A DNA stretch of 64,000 bases from Lachnospiraceae bacterium (lineage in GTDB: Bacteria; Bacillota; Clostridia; Lachnospirales; Lachnospiraceae): positions 558,001-622,000 of the forward strand of contig JAGAMF010000005.1 of the NCBI GenBank assembly GCA_017624855.1, read 5' to 3'. This document shows positions 35,849 to 45,725 of this stretch, in pieces (position 1 is the first letter of the stretch; every line of letters starts with the position of its first letter). Position numbers and translations under genes: made by a program. Under the pieces are notes generated by a model. That model made no database searches. It was given only the letters and a program-made list of their open reading frames with translations, and was not told the origin of the DNA.

Positions 35849-36550
35849 ATGGGCTGGATTGAGACATTAAGTGAATTTAATATTATTTCGGTGACAGTTC
35901 GAATGCTACTTGCAATGTTGCTGGGCGGTTGTATTGGTTTGGAACGCGAGAAGAGTAAGCGTCCGGCGGGCTTTCGGACTCATATTTTGGTGTGCGTAGG
36001 CTCCTGCATGACTGCATTGATTGGTTTATATGTGGTATATGAGATGGGGGCATCTTCCGATCCGGTGCGTATTGCTGCTCAGGTTATTTCCGGCATTGGT
36101 TTCCTGGGGGTAGGTACCATCCTTGTAAAAGAGCACGACCACATTACCGGTCTTACCACGGCGGCAGGACTTTGGACCACGGCGGCAATCGGTATTGCCT
36201 GCGGTTACGGTTTTTATCTTGGGGCGTTGCTGGGTACTCTTGTTGTAGCAATTACCTCGGCGATTTTATTTAAGGTAGAAGGAAGAGGGCGCAAGCGAAA
36301 CCGTAAAATGACATTATATGTTGAAGTCAACGGAACGGAGCTTTTGAATGAATACATTGACTGGATATCTGATGCCTACAACGCACGCAATGTATTAATC
36401 GTGGCACCCAGAACTGCCATAGTTGGTAATGTTGGCTTGGAAGTGATTCTTCCTGTAATGGGCAATGAGAATGTTAAGGCAATCCTTGAAGAAATCAGAA
36501 GCAAAGAAGGCGTTGTATTTGCCATGGAGAGCGTAAAGCGGGAGAAATAG
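35849..36550 (+). CDS. MgtC/SapB-family membrane protein
   Basis: 233 residues from ATG 35849 (GAAAGGAGGTATTTT upstream). The MgtC core GGCIGLEREKSKRPAGFRTHILVCVGSCM and GIGFLGVGTILVKE are present, with five TM segments and a C-terminal ACT-like soluble domain (about 150-233). MgtC proteins are tied to low-Mg2+ or acid stress and, in pathogens, to ATP synthase control. The leader to the previous gene is about 270 bp; I do not see a clear M-box or other Mg2+ riboswitch there. Confidence 0.92.
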   Translation: MGWIETLSEFNIISVTVRMLLAMLLGGCIGLEREKSKRPAGFRTHILVCVGSCMTALIGLYVVYEMGASSDPVRIAAQVISGIGFLGVGTILVKEHDHITGLTTAAGLWTTAAIGIACGYGFYLGALLGTLVVAITSAILFKVEGRGRKRNRKMTLYVEVNGTELLNEYIDWISDAYNARNVLIVAPRTAIVGNVGLEVILPVMGNENVKAILEEIRSKEGVVFAMESVKREK

Positions 36551-36558
36551 GTGCGGAA

Positions 36559-37023
36559 ATGTTTTTATTCAATTTAATATCATTTATAACTATAACTCAT
36601 ATGCTTATTATGGCGATGATTCTATATATTTTATCTGATTATGGGCTTGCTATTTTAGGCGGTATACTTGCAATTAGTGCTTTAATTGTGATGTGTGTCT
36701 CTATTAATCGTAAAAAGAAAAAGCGGGTTTTCGTATCGGCGGTGGTTATGGGACTTTGTCTTGCAGCTACGGTTACCTGGTATATTTTATTCCCTACAGC
36801 ATACCCCTATATGGATTTATGGGTGTTGGGTAAAACGGAAGAACAGATTATAGCAAAGTATGGGGAGCCTGATTATGGTTCAGAAAAAGCCTGGCAGCAT
36901 GATGAAATGGCGTACTATACAAGGTATATTATTTTTGACCCTGAATATTATGTGATTACTTTTGATGAAGAAGGTAAAGCAATCGATGTAAGAGAAGGTT
37001 TATTTGTGCCGCTGGGTGGATGA
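36559..37023 (+). CDS. Membrane protein with BamE/SmpA-like tail
   Basis: 154 residues. Three hydrophobic segments in the first 90 residues, then an extracytoplasmic domain with LGKTEEQIIAKYGEPDYG, a pattern shared with SmpA/OmlA and related DUF3862-like domains in Gram-positives. Eight bp downstream of the MgtC-family gene with a weak ribosome site, so probably co-transcribed. Function unknown. Confidence 0.65.
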   Translation: MFLFNLISFITITHMLIMAMILYILSDYGLAILGGILAISALIVMCVSINRKKKKRVFVSAVVMGLCLAATVTWYILFPTAYPYMDLWVLGKTEEQIIAKYGEPDYGSEKAWQHDEMAYYTRYIIFDPEYYVITFDEEGKAIDVREGLFVPLGG

Positions 37024-37049
37024 TTCGATAAAAATAAAAGAAAATAAAG

Positions 37050-37085
37050 AAACTGCATTCAATTTTGTTTTGAATGCAGTTTTTT
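37050..37085 (+). terminator. Bidirectional terminator between convergent genes
   Basis: AAACTGCATTCAA and TTGAATGCAGTTT pair over 13 bp, flanked by A-run and T-run, between the MgtC operon and cysK. Confidence 0.85.
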
Positions 37086-37137
37086 ATGCGTTATAATGTT
37101 TTGATTTATACAGAATGCGTAATTACATTATAGTGAA

Positions 37138-38040
37138 CTAAATCAGCGAAGTGCTGAAATATCTTTCAACTCTGTCGGGAAGGATGGTAGCAATTACCTT
37201 ATCCTTGCCGTACTTTTCTGCCATTTTCTTGGCAGCCCATACATTGGCGCCTGCGGAAGTTCCACAAAGCAAGCCCTGAACTCTTGCCAATTCTCTTGCG
37301 GTTTCTACAGCGTCTTCGTCGGTTACTTCCACAATATCGTTAATCATGGATACATCTAAAATATCGGGAATAAAACCGTCGCCGATTCCCTGGATCTGAT
37401 GAAGACCGGGTTCGTGGCCTAAAAGGGCAGATACATTCTTGGGCTCCACGGCTACAATCTTGGTATCAGGATTCTTTTCCAATAAATATTTGGATACACC
37501 CTGCAAAGTTCCGCCACTTCCGATGCCTGAAACATAGATATCAATCTGTTGACCAAGTTGGTCACAAAGCTCAACGGCAGTAGTTTTATAATGAATATCA
37601 GGGTTTGCGGGGTTCTGGAACTGCTGAGGCACAAAATACTGATCGGAAGATGCAGCAATGCGCTCGGCTTCTTCTACGGAACCGCCAATGCTTAACTCAG
37701 GAGGCGTAAGAACCAGTTCTGCGCCCAAGGCGCGAATGATTTTCTTGCGTTCTTCACTCATATTTTCGGGCATAACAATAATTACTTTGTAGCCTTTGCG
37801 GATACCGCAGAGTGCAAGACCGATACCGGTATTGCCGGAAGTGGGTTCGATAATGGTCATACCGGGTTTTAATTTGCCGGATTTTTCGGCTTCATCCAAC
37901 ATATTCTTGGCAATACGGTCTTTTATGCTTCCGCCGGGATTTAAAAATTCTGCTTTCGCAAAAATGTTTAATCCGGTAGTTTCTTTTAAGGAAATCAAAG
38001 GGGTGTTGCCGATTAAATCTAAAACATTTGTGTAATACAT
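37138..38040 (-). CDS. cysK: Cysteine synthase A (O-acetylserine sulfhydrylase)
   Basis: 300 residues, fold type II PLP enzyme. PLP-binding Lys40 is in NPGGSIKDR, the asparagine loop is EPTSGNTGIGLA, and the glycine loop VSGIGSGGTLQGVSKYL binds the cofactor phosphate. It makes cysteine from O-acetylserine and sulfide. The product ends ERYFSTSLI; this C-terminus is compatible with CysE docking. No cysE is adjacent. The 270-bp region upstream shows no T-box or S-box that I can recognise. Confidence 0.95.
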   Translation of the reverse strand: MYYTNVLDLIGNTPLISLKETTGLNIFAKAEFLNPGGSIKDRIAKNMLDEAEKSGKLKPGMTIIEPTSGNTGIGLALCGIRKGYKVIIVMPENMSEERKKIIRALGAELVLTPPELSIGGSVEEAERIAASSDQYFVPQQFQNPANPDIHYKTTAVELCDQLGQQIDIYVSGIGSGGTLQGVSKYLLEKNPDTKIVAVEPKNVSALLGHEPGLHQIQGIGDGFIPDILDVSMINDIVEVTDEDAVETARELARVQGLLCGTSAGANVWAAKKMAEKYGKDKVIATILPDRVERYFSTSLI

Positions 38041-38261
38041 GATAAACTCCGTTTCTTAGGGGCTTCTGAAACAACAGCAGCAGTAAATGTACAGATGTTG
38101 TTTTGGAAGGTCTTTTATGTATATAATATGCATGCATTCGCACACTTTCTATATTATAGTACATTTCTTTTGGAAAAACCATTCTTTTATAGTTTTTTCT
38201 TTTGGGATTTGTTGTTTTTCGTTCGTGCATTGGTAAAAACCGATATAACTTCAAAATTAAA

Positions 38262-38294
38262 ACCTCTCCCACAAAAGTGAGAGAGGTCTTTTTA
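38262..38294 (-). terminator. Terminator of the cellobiose phosphorylase gene
   Basis: Read on the minus strand, GACCTCTC and GAGAGGTT-type arms enclose a short loop and run into TTTT, 20 bp after the stop of the GH94 gene. The flanking A- and T-runs allow it to work in both directions. Confidence 0.75.
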
Positions 38295-38313
38295 TAAAAG
38301 TATAAATTATGGA

Positions 38314-40797
38314 TTAGCCAAGTGTTACAACTACATTGTAAACTTCTTTGCCCTTTTCGTAAGGGATGATGCATCCGTCTACTTCCTGTCCGTCAACTAC
38401 CAATGATTTAACGCCCTTGCATACATGAGAAGGGTTCTTAATGGTGATGTTGTAAACAGCGCCTCTAAACTGACGAGTAGCGGTAAGTCCGTCCCAAGCT
38501 GCGGGAATAGAAGGATCAATCTTCAAACCATCGAAGTCAGGAGCGATACCGAGGATGTACTGTGAAATAGCTACCATGTTCCAAGCTGCAGTACCGGTCA
38601 ACCATGAGTTCTTACCCTGACCAAAGTTCTTGCCGGGTCTGCCGATATCGGAACCTGCATCCTTACCACCGATCATCTGGCCGTATACATAAGGCTCAGT
38701 CTTGTGGATATCAGAAGTTTCCTCAGTGAAAGCGGGAGCAATCTTTGAGTAGTACTCAAATGCCTTGTCACCACGACCTGCGTATGCTTCTGCACAGATA
38801 ATCCATGCATTGTTGTGAGTGAAGATACCTGCGTTCTCTTTGTAACCGCCGGGATAAGTAGAAATCTCACCGTACTGGATATAGTACTTGGTGAATGCGG
38901 GGTTGTTAAGTACGAGACCGAAGTCTGTATTCAGGTATTTATCAATAGAGTTCAAAGTCTTGATATCAGCGCCTTCTTCTTTACCGATATCAGACATAAC
39001 TGCGAATCCCTGAGGCTCGATGAAGATCTTACCTTCTTCACATTCCTTAGAGCCCATCTTAGCGCCTGTTGCATCGTATGCTCTTAAGAACCAGTCGCCA
39101 TCGAATGCATGATCCATAACAGCTTTCTTCATCTTATCGATTTCAGCCTGAGCAGCAGCAGCTTCTTCGTCCTTGCCTAAGTGCTTCAAAATAGAAACAT
39201 AGTTAGGGCCGGCATAAGTAAAGAGTGTAGCAACGAATACGGATTCAGCTATCTTAGAGTAGCCACCTTCTGCTGCAAACTTAGGATTGGTGTAAGTCTG
39301 GAAAGATTCACCGGGTGTGTCTGAGTAGCAAGAAAGGTTGATACAGTCGTTCCAGTCTGCTCTCATTGCAAGAGGTAAACCATGAGGTCCTAAGTTGTTA
39401 ACGATATGATAGAAGGAAACCTTCAAGTGATCCAACATAGGCTGTGCGATAGACATATCGTTGTCATAAGGAACCATCTCATCAAGGATGCCCCAGTCAC
39501 CTGTTTCCTTAATATATGCAGAAACAGAAAGGATTAACCATAAAGGATCGTCGGAGAAGTCACCACCGATATCGGAGTTACCCTTCTTTGTAAGAGGCTG
39601 ATACTGATGGTAGCAACCACCGTCAGGGAACTGAGTAGAAGCGATATCAATGATACGCTCTTTTGCTCTGTCGGGAATCTGATGTACAAATCCGAGAACA
39701 TCCTGGTTTGAATCACGGAAGCCCATACCACGGCCGATTCCGGACTCGAAGTAAGAAGCAGAACGTGAAAGGTTGAAAGTAACCATACACTGATACTGGT
39801 TCCAGATGTTAACCATTCTGTTAACCTTGTCATCGGGAGTGTCTACAGTAAGGATACCAAGGAGTTTATCCCAGTAAGCCTTCAAATCAGCCATACCCTG
39901 AGCGAATTTCTCGGGGCTGTTGAACTGCTCGATCATCTTGAGGGCTTTTACCTTATTAATAGTCTTGCCATCTGCCTCGAATTTTTCTTCAACAGGCATT
40001 TCAACATAACCAAGTACGAATACGAGAGTTTTGGTTTCGCCGGGAGCAAGGGTAATCTTCTTATAATGAGAAGCGATAGGAGCCCAGCCGTCTGCAAAGG
40101 AGTCGGTTGCTTTGTTAGCAATAACTGCCTCGGGATTGTTAAATCCATTGTATAAACCGATGAAAGAATCTCTGTCGGTATCATAACCATCAATGGTATC
40201 GTTTACAGAGTAGAATGCGTAATGATTACGACGATCTCTGTACTCGGTCTTGTGGTAAATTACAGAATCTTTAACTTCTACACGACCGGTAGAGAAGTTA
40301 CGCTGGAAGTTGTTGCTGTCATCCTGTGCATCCCACAGACACCATTCTGCGAAAGAGAACAGGGAGAAGGTCTTCTCTGCGCTACCTTCGTTGGTCAAAA
40401 CTACCTGCTGAACTTCACCATCGTAATCCTGAGGAACGAAGAAAGTAACTTCTGCCTTCAAATCATTTTTCTTACCGGTAATAACGGTATAACCCATACC
40501 ATGACGGCACTCGTAAGAGTCTAATTCTGTTTTGACAGGTGACCAACCGGGATTCCAGATGGTACCATTATCATTGATATAGAAATAACGGCCGCCCATA
40601 TCAATGGGAACGTTGTTATAACGATATCTGGTAATTCTGCGGAGACGAGCATCTTTATAGAAAGAATATCCTCCGGCAGTGTTGGAAATCAACGAAAAGA
40701 AACCTTGTGTGCCCAAGTAGTTAATCCAGGGATAAGGTGTTCTCGGGGTTGTAATGACATACTCTCTGCGAGCGTCATCGAAATAACCAAATTTCAT
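38314..40797 (-). CDS. Cellobiose phosphorylase (GH94)
   Basis: 827 residues, normal for the family. The N-terminal beta-sandwich begins [29 protein letters not shown], typical of intracellular cellobiose phosphorylases. The (alpha/alpha)6 catalytic barrel has [28 protein letters not shown] and [10 protein letters not shown], where the Asp in DWND is the expected general acid. The enzyme phosphorolyses cellobiose to glucose-1-phosphate and glucose in the cytoplasm, without a signal peptide. It is transcribed divergently from the sugar ABC importer at 41493, about 700 bp away, so uptake of cello-oligosaccharides followed by phosphorolysis is plausible. Confidence 0.95.
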   Translation of the reverse strand: MKFGYFDDARREYVITTPRTPYPWINYLGTQGFFSLISNTAGGYSFYKDARLRRITRYRYNNVPIDMGGRYFYINDNGTIWNPGWSPVKTELDSYECRHGMGYTVITGKKNDLKAEVTFFVPQDYDGEVQQVVLTNEGSAEKTFSLFSFAEWCLWDAQDDSNNFQRNFSTGRVEVKDSVIYHKTEYRDRRNHYAFYSVNDTIDGYDTDRDSFIGLYNGFNNPEAVIANKATDSFADGWAPIASHYKKITLAPGETKTLVFVLGYVEMPVEEKFEADGKTINKVKALKMIEQFNSPEKFAQGMADLKAYWDKLLGILTVDTPDDKVNRMVNIWNQYQCMVTFNLSRSASYFESGIGRGMGFRDSNQDVLGFVHQIPDRAKERIIDIASTQFPDGGCYHQYQPLTKKGNSDIGGDFSDDPLWLILSVSAYIKETGDWGILDEMVPYDNDMSIAQPMLDHLKVSFYHIVNNLGPHGLPLAMRADWNDCINLSCYSDTPGESFQTYTNPKFAAEGGYSKIAESVFVATLFTYAGPNYVSILKHLGKDEEAAAAQAEIDKMKKAVMDHAFDGDWFLRAYDATGAKMGSKECEEGKIFIEPQGFAVMSDIGKEEGADIKTLNSIDKYLNTDFGLVLNNPAFTKYYIQYGEISTYPGGYKENAGIFTHNNAWIICAEAYAGRGDKAFEYYSKIAPAFTEETSDIHKTEPYVYGQMIGGKDAGSDIGRPGKNFGQGKNSWLTGTAAWNMVAISQYILGIAPDFDGLKIDPSIPAAWDGLTATRQFRGAVYNITIKNPSHVCKGVKSLVVDGQEVDGCIIPYEKGKEVYNVVVTLG

Positions 40798-41055
40798 ACT
40801 ACTTTCTCCTTATTCTATTTGTATTCTTTTTATAAGTAGGAACAGTCGTGTTCAGACTGCGCCTCATGTCCTAAATTATACAATAAGTATATATAGAAAA
40901 GCAAGCAGATTTAGGCGAAATAAACACGGAATATTCGCATTTATATAGAGTGTAAAGTGTAAGAGCGGATATTTACCTTATTATACATTTTTAAAATATA
41001 ACATGAAGGTATATAATTGAGATAAGGAGGCTTACTTTTATGCAGTGATTTGTCT

Positions 41056-41155
41056 CTATGCGGTTATTCGCTTTGTGCAGTTGTTCGCTTCTGTGTAGTT
41101 GTTCGCTTCTGTGTAGTTGTTCGCTTTTCTACAGTTGTTTGCTTTTTTACAGTTC
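41056..41155. repeat. 18-bp tandem repeats (five to six degenerate copies) in the cellobiose phosphorylase / importer gap
   Basis: Copies such as TGTGCAGTTGTTCGCTTC (41074), TGTGTAGTTGTTCGCTTC (41092), TGTGTAGTTGTTCGCTTT (41110) and TCTACAGTTGTTTGCTTT (41128), with a weaker copy before and after. A strong ribosome site AAGGAGG at about 41023 precedes ATG-CAG-TGA at 41040, a two-codon frame. Apart from this, the 695-bp gap 40798-41492 holds only AT-rich promoter-like sequence, with direct repeats ATGAACAAA at 41280-41320. Confidence 0.7.
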
Positions 41156-41492
41156 TTATAAATAAGAAGTTAAAAGTTCCGAGAGTTGTTTTTGGGAGTA
41201 AAATAGTGGCCGAAGCCTGCCGGCAACCGACTTTTAAATGGTTTTATATTTTAAAGTGTTAACTTATTTGGGGGCAAAAATGAACAAAAATACAATAAAA
41301 AATGAACAAATTATGAACGAAAAACTATTAATTTTCCACAAAAGTATGAAAATTATACAAAAATAACATAAAAAAGCTTGCTTTAATGGATAATCTGTTA
41401 TATACTAACCTTGCTAGCGAAAACAGATTCGTCTGTTGAGCCGGCAGAAACTATTAACAACACTATAATAATTAAGAGGAGGAAAACAAAAA

Positions 41493-42887
41493 GTGAAAAA
41501 GAAATTATTGAGTGTATTGTTATCTACAGCAATGGTTGCAGCTCTCTTAGTAGGCTGTACATCAGAAGAACCCGTTGATGGCGGAAACGCTCCTGCAGAT
41601 GGCGGCGAAGTTTCAACAGAAGATGGCGGCGCAGTTGTTGAAGAAGGTAAAGTTCTTAACATCTACTGCTGGAATGAAGAATTCAAGTCTCGTGTAACAG
41701 ATCACTATCCTGATTACGTAGAAGTTGATGGTACAACAGGTCAGATCGGCGATGTAACAGTTATGTGGAACATCACACCGACAACTGACAATGCATACCA
41801 GAACAACCTTGACTCAGCATTAAAGGGTCAGGCTGACGCAGCAGCTGATGATAAGGTAGATATCTTCTTAGTAGAAGCTGACTACGCTGGAAAGTATGTA
41901 AACGTTGACTACTCTATGGCTCTTTCTGATTTAGGTATTACTGATGCAGACTTAGCTAACCAGTACAAGTATACTCAGGACGTTGTAACAGATGTTAACG
42001 GAAACCTTAAGGGTTCTTCATGGCAGGGATGCCCTGGCGTTCTTATCTACAGCAGAGCAGTTGCTGAAGAAGTATTAGGAACACAGGATCCTGCAGAAGT
42101 TCAGGAATATGTTAAGGACTGGGCTACATTCCAGGAAACAGCAGCTACTATGAAGGAAGCTGGCTACTTCATGACATCTTCTGCAAACGACACATATCGT
42201 GTATACTCTAACAACGTAACAAGCAAGTGGGTTGAAGACGGTGTTGTAAACATCGACGAAAACATCATGAACTGGGTAGCTGATTCAAAGGCTATGGTTG
42301 ATGCTGGTTACACAAACACATATGACTTATGGTCAGAAGACTGGTCTAAGGGCTTCTATCCCGATGGAAAGGTATTCTGCTACTTTGGACCCGCTTGGTT
42401 CGTAGACTTCTCTATGGCAGCTGATGCTGAAGGTTCAATCGCTAACGCTGGACAGTGGGGCGCTTGCTCAGGTCCTCAGGGCTTCTTCTGGGGCGGTACA
42501 TGGATGTGTCCTGCAACTGGTACAGATAACCCTACACTTGTTAAGGATCTCATCTTAACTATGACAGCTAACGATGACGTTCTTAAGGAAATCGTTGTTG
42601 ATGATAACGACTTCACAAACAGCAAGCCCGTTATGGATGCTATGGCAGCTGATACTTCTTACTCAAGCAAGGTACTTGGCGGCCAGAACCCTCTTGGTAT
42701 GTACTGTGCAGGTGTTGAGACAATCGACTTAAGCAACCTCTCAGACTACGATCAGGGATGTAACGAAGAATTCCAGACAGCTATGAAGGGTTACTTCGAA
42801 GGAACATATGCTACAGAAGAAGAAGCTATCGCAGCATTCTACGCAGCAATCGTTATCAAGTATCCTGACTTAACTGTTCCCCAGTAA
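41493..42887 (+). CDS. Carbohydrate ABC transporter substrate-binding lipoprotein
   Basis: 464 residues starting with GTG after AAGAGGAGGAAAACAAAAA. The signal peptide MKKKLLSVLLSTAMVAALLVGC ends in lipobox LVGC (written as first and last parts), so the mature protein is lipid-anchored at Cys22. A low-complexity Gly/Glu/Asp linker (PVDGGNAPADGGEVSTEDGG) leads into an extracellular solute-binding family 1 fold with many exposed Trp and Tyr residues typical of sugar stacking. Codon use is strongly biased (many AAC, TCT, ACA, CTT), unlike neighbours, implying high expression. Two permease genes follow beyond a terminator-like hairpin. Confidence 0.9.
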   Translation: MKKKLLSVLLSTAMVAALLVGCTSEEPVDGGNAPADGGEVSTEDGGAVVEEGKVLNIYCWNEEFKSRVTDHYPDYVEVDGTTGQIGDVTVMWNITPTTDNAYQNNLDSALKGQADAAADDKVDIFLVEADYAGKYVNVDYSMALSDLGITDADLANQYKYTQDVVTDVNGNLKGSSWQGCPGVLIYSRAVAEEVLGTQDPAEVQEYVKDWATFQETAATMKEAGYFMTSSANDTYRVYSNNVTSKWVEDGVVNIDENIMNWVADSKAMVDAGYTNTYDLWSEDWSKGFYPDGKVFCYFGPAWFVDFSMAADAEGSIANAGQWGACSGPQGFFWGGTWMCPATGTDNPTLVKDLILTMTANDDVLKEIVVDDNDFTNSKPVMDAMAADTSYSSKVLGGQNPLGMYCAGVETIDLSNLSDYDQGCNEEFQTAMKGYFEGTYATEEEAIAAFYAAIVIKYPDLTVPQ

Positions 42888-42921
42888 GACAGAATTTTGT
42901 AGTTAGTACTAAATAAAAGAT

Positions 42922-42959
42922 GTGCCTGCCTATTGTATAGTGGGCAGGCACGTTTTATT
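42922..42959 (+). terminator. Hairpin after the binding-protein gene (partial terminator)
   Basis: GTGCCTGCC and GGGCAGGCAC pair over 9 bp around a 10-base loop, followed by GTTTTATTTTT. It lies between the binding protein and its permeases, an arrangement known to make more binding protein than permease. Confidence 0.8.
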
Positions 42960-43088
42960 TTTGAGTAAACGGCGAAGATGGTTTCTTTGTATTTTAGGGG
43001 ATAAACGGAGCCGACGATAAGTTGACTGCGGTTTTACAGGCCGCGAATATTATAGCTACAAATTGCACGAAATGGAGGACGTTTAGTT

Positions 43089-43997
43089 ATGAGTAAAACG
43101 AAAAAAGGGAACGTTGTAAGCTATAACAAATGGGGTTACATATTCTTACTGCCGTTTATTATAGTATATGTTGTGTTCCAGCTTGTACCCTTGTTTAACA
43201 CAATTTGGAACAGTTTGTTTGAATATTATGAGGCCGGACTTAATGTTGTAGGCCCTAACTTTATTTGGTTTGAAAATTATAAAACTTTATTCGCTACTCC
43301 GGATATCTGGAAGTACACAGCGAATACAATGATTATGTGGATAATGGGCTTTATTCCTCAGATTCTTGTATCATTACTTTTAGGTTCATGGTTCTCAGAT
43401 ACACGTCTTAGATTAAAAGGTCAGGCTTTCTTCAAGACAGTTATCTATTTACCGAACTTGATCATGGCTTCCGCTATGTCAATGTTATTCTTCTCATTGT
43501 TCTCACAGAGCGGTCCTATTAACTCAATCTTGATGCAGATGAAGATTTTGGAAGAGCCTTTTGATTTCTTATATAATACTTTGTCAGTAAGAACGCTCGT
43601 TGCATTCATGAACTTCTTAATGTGGTTCGGTAATACAACAATCCTCTTGATGGCTGGTATGATGGGTATTGATGCTTCTCTCTTTGAAGCGGCAGAAGTT
43701 GACGGTGCAACACCCGGACAGGTATTTACACGTATTACCTTACCTCTGTTAAGACCTATCTTAATCTATGTTATGATTACTTCCTTAATCGGTGGTTTGC
43801 AGATGTTCGACGTACCTCAGATTTTAACAAATGGTAAGGGTGAACCTGCTAATACATCAACAACATTAATCATGCTCTTGAACAGACACTTGTTCAGTAA
43901 GAACTATGGTATGGGTGGTGCGCTTTCAGTTGCGCTCTTCGTTCTTACCGGTATCCTTAGTATGATTGTTTATAAGTTCTCAAATAGTGAAGAATAG
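43089..43997 (+). CDS. Carbohydrate ABC transporter permease, MalF/UgpA type
   Basis: 302 residues, six TM segments. The EAA loop that docks the ATPase reads FEAAEVDGATPGQVFTRITLPLLRPI near residue 200-225 (shown by its main residues E-A-A-x(3)-G-A-x(9)-I-x-L-P). GGACGTTTAGTT precedes the start. Typical first permease of a CUT1 importer. Ends 13 bp before the second permease. Confidence 0.93.
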   Translation: MSKTKKGNVVSYNKWGYIFLLPFIIVYVVFQLVPLFNTIWNSLFEYYEAGLNVVGPNFIWFENYKTLFATPDIWKYTANTMIMWIMGFIPQILVSLLLGSWFSDTRLRLKGQAFFKTVIYLPNLIMASAMSMLFFSLFSQSGPINSILMQMKILEEPFDFLYNTLSVRTLVAFMNFLMWFGNTTILLMAGMMGIDASLFEAAEVDGATPGQVFTRITLPLLRPILIYVMITSLIGGLQMFDVPQILTNGKGEPANTSTTLIMLLNRHLFSKNYGMGGALSVALFVLTGILSMIVYKFSNSEE

Positions 43998-44010
43998 GAG
44001 GTAATAAAAC

Positions 44011-44913
44011 ATGGCAAGTAATAGTTCAATGTCTCTTCAGGTTGAAGATTCAAAGAATACCGGTGGCGTGAAAGCAAGAAGAGTTATTGCTTATATCGTT
44101 TTAGTAGCCATCAGTATCTTGTGTTTATTCTGGTTCTATGTTTTATTTATTAACTCAACCAGATCACATGCAGAAATGACCGCCGGATTCCAGGCATTTC
44201 CGCAGTTTAAAGATTTAAGATTTATTAAGCAGTTTATTACAAACTTCTCAAACCTTATGGCTGGTACATTGCCTATTTGGAACGGTTTGTTAAACTCATT
44301 TATCATTGCCGGATCTTGTGCTTTACTTAGTACATATTTCTCAACAATGACAGCTTATGCAATTCATGCATATGAATTTAAGGCAAAGAAAGCAGTGTTC
44401 ACATTCATTCTTATGGTCATGATGATCCCTACACAGGTTACTGCATTAGGTTTCGTTAACATGATCGGTAAGATGGGCTTGATGGATACATTTATTCCTT
44501 TGATTGTACCTTCTATCGCAGCACCTGCTACATTCTTCTATATGAAGCAGTACATGGATTCAACATTACCTTTGGCAATCGTTGAAGCTGCACGTATTGA
44601 TGGTTCCGGTGAAGTTAGAACATTTAATACAATCGTATTACCTATGATGAAACCTGCGATTGCGGTTCAGGCTATCTTCACATTCGTACAGAACTGGAAT
44701 AACTACTTTACTCCTGCGTTAGTTATTAAGACTAACAACAAGAAGACTCTTCCTATTTTGATCGCTCAGTTGCGTTCAGCTGACTGGTTAAAGTTCGATA
44801 TGGGTCAGGTATATGTTATGATTGCATTCTCAATCTTCCCTGTTATCGTAGTTTACTTATTCTTATCTAAGTTCATCGTTCAGGGTATTGCATTAGGTAG
44901 CGTTAAGGGTTAA
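44011..44913 (+). CDS. Carbohydrate ABC transporter permease, MalG type
   Basis: 300 residues, six TM segments and an EAA loop around VEAARIDGSGEVRTFNTIVLP. AGGAGGTAATAAAAC precedes the start. The C-terminus GIALGSVKG is the usual MalG-like ending. No ATP-binding subunit gene follows, so the importer must use a shared MsmK/MalK-type ATPase encoded elsewhere, as is normal for CUT1 importers of many Firmicutes. Confidence 0.93.
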   Translation: MASNSSMSLQVEDSKNTGGVKARRVIAYIVLVAISILCLFWFYVLFINSTRSHAEMTAGFQAFPQFKDLRFIKQFITNFSNLMAGTLPIWNGLLNSFIIAGSCALLSTYFSTMTAYAIHAYEFKAKKAVFTFILMVMMIPTQVTALGFVNMIGKMGLMDTFIPLIVPSIAAPATFFYMKQYMDSTLPLAIVEAARIDGSGEVRTFNTIVLPMMKPAIAVQAIFTFVQNWNNYFTPALVIKTNNKKTLPILIAQLRSADWLKFDMGQVYVMIAFSIFPVIVVYLFLSKFIVQGIALGSVKG

Positions 44914-44955
44914 TGATAACCCCACAACCAATTGCAAAACAATATGTTTATTACA

Positions 44956-44985
44956 AAGGCAACGGTTTATCCGTTGCCTTTTTGT
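44956..44985 (+). terminator. Terminator of the sugar importer operon
   Basis: AAGGCAACGG-TTTAT-CCGTTGCCTT with TTTG; a perfect 10-bp stem. Confidence 0.88.
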
Positions 44986-45034
44986 TGCATTGAATAAGGG
45001 TTCCGGAGATTATACGGGTTCACAGTTACTTCAC

Positions 45035-45064
45035 TTGACATAAAAGAAATAAATAGGATATGCT
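45035..45064 (+). promoter_or_regulatory. Predicted promoter upstream of the DUF1700-like gene
   Basis: TTGACA at 45035-45040 and TATGCT at 45059-45064 with an 18-bp spacer, about 90 bp upstream of the start. Confidence 0.55.
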
Positions 45065-45154
45065 AATGCTGATAGAAAAGATGATGCAAAGTGGCGCGTT
45101 TTTTTATGAGATTTAATGATATAGTAAAATTGTTTTTATAAAGAGGGATACAAG

Positions 45155-45670
45155 GTGGAAACAAAACAGGAATTTATAGATGGCCTCAGAAGGGCCTTAA
45201 CCGGGCGAATCAGCCAACAAGAGGTAGAAGAACATATAAGATACTATGATGAGTATATAACCGCAGAAATGCGCATGGGAAGGGCAGAATCAGATGTGTT
45301 AAAAGAACTTGGAGAGCCGCGCCTGATTGCTATGAGTATATGTGCTGCCGGTGAAGCAGCCGGAGGAAATGCGGAAGAGAATGCAACCAATCGTTATCAG
45401 CGTGGATATGACGGGTATGAAGAATATGAAGGCTATCAGGGACAACGCGGAGATACCGGAAGGGACGAAAATAGCGGAGCTGATAGAAGACCTTTTATAT
45501 TTCGCCATCCTAAGCTTACAATTGCGCTGGTAATTGCAGGCGTATTAATTGTTATTGTTTTGATTATAGCCCTTGCGTTTTCGCTGTTACAGATTTTATG
45601 GCCGGTTATCCTTATCGTGGTAATTATAGGCCTTGTGATGCGTTTAATGGCTTATTTAAGGGATCGTTGA
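45155..45670 (+). CDS. DUF1700-like membrane protein
   Basis: 171 residues from GTG 45155 (AGAGGGATACAAG upstream). The N-terminal helix pair KQEFIDGLRRALTGRISQQEVEEHIRYYDEYI...LKELGEPRLIAMSI is the DUF1700 signature. A Gly/Tyr/Glu-rich linker (about 75-112) leads to two adjoining TM segments at the C-terminus (about 120-165). DUF1700 proteins often pair with PadR regulators and DUF4097 proteins; here the gene is alone. Role unknown, probably membrane stress or assembly. Confidence 0.82.
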   Translation: METKQEFIDGLRRALTGRISQQEVEEHIRYYDEYITAEMRMGRAESDVLKELGEPRLIAMSICAAGEAAGGNAEENATNRYQRGYDGYEEYEGYQGQRGDTGRDENSGADRRPFIFRHPKLTIALVIAGVLIVIVLIIALAFSLLQILWPVILIVVIIGLVMRLMAYLRDR

Positions 45671-45677
45671 AATAAAA

Positions 45678-45706
45678 AGGAGATTGGGTGAACCAATCTC
45701 CTTTGT
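45678..45706. terminator. Terminator between convergent DUF1700-like and chemoreceptor genes
   Basis: AAGGAGATTGG-GTGAA-CCAATCTCCTT, an 11-bp perfect stem; the T-run is short. Confidence 0.7.
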
Positions 45707-45725
45707 GTTTGTGTAGTTACTTGAC

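Noticed and set aside
41038-41152. Selenoprotein reading through the TGA at 41044
   Set aside because: No SECIS-like hairpin identified and the frame beyond is a simple repeat; a leader or decayed ORF is more likely.
41050-41262. 70-codon frame with Val-Val-Arg-Phe repeats
   Set aside because: TTG start without ribosome site; the product just reflects the 18-bp tandem repeat read in one frame.
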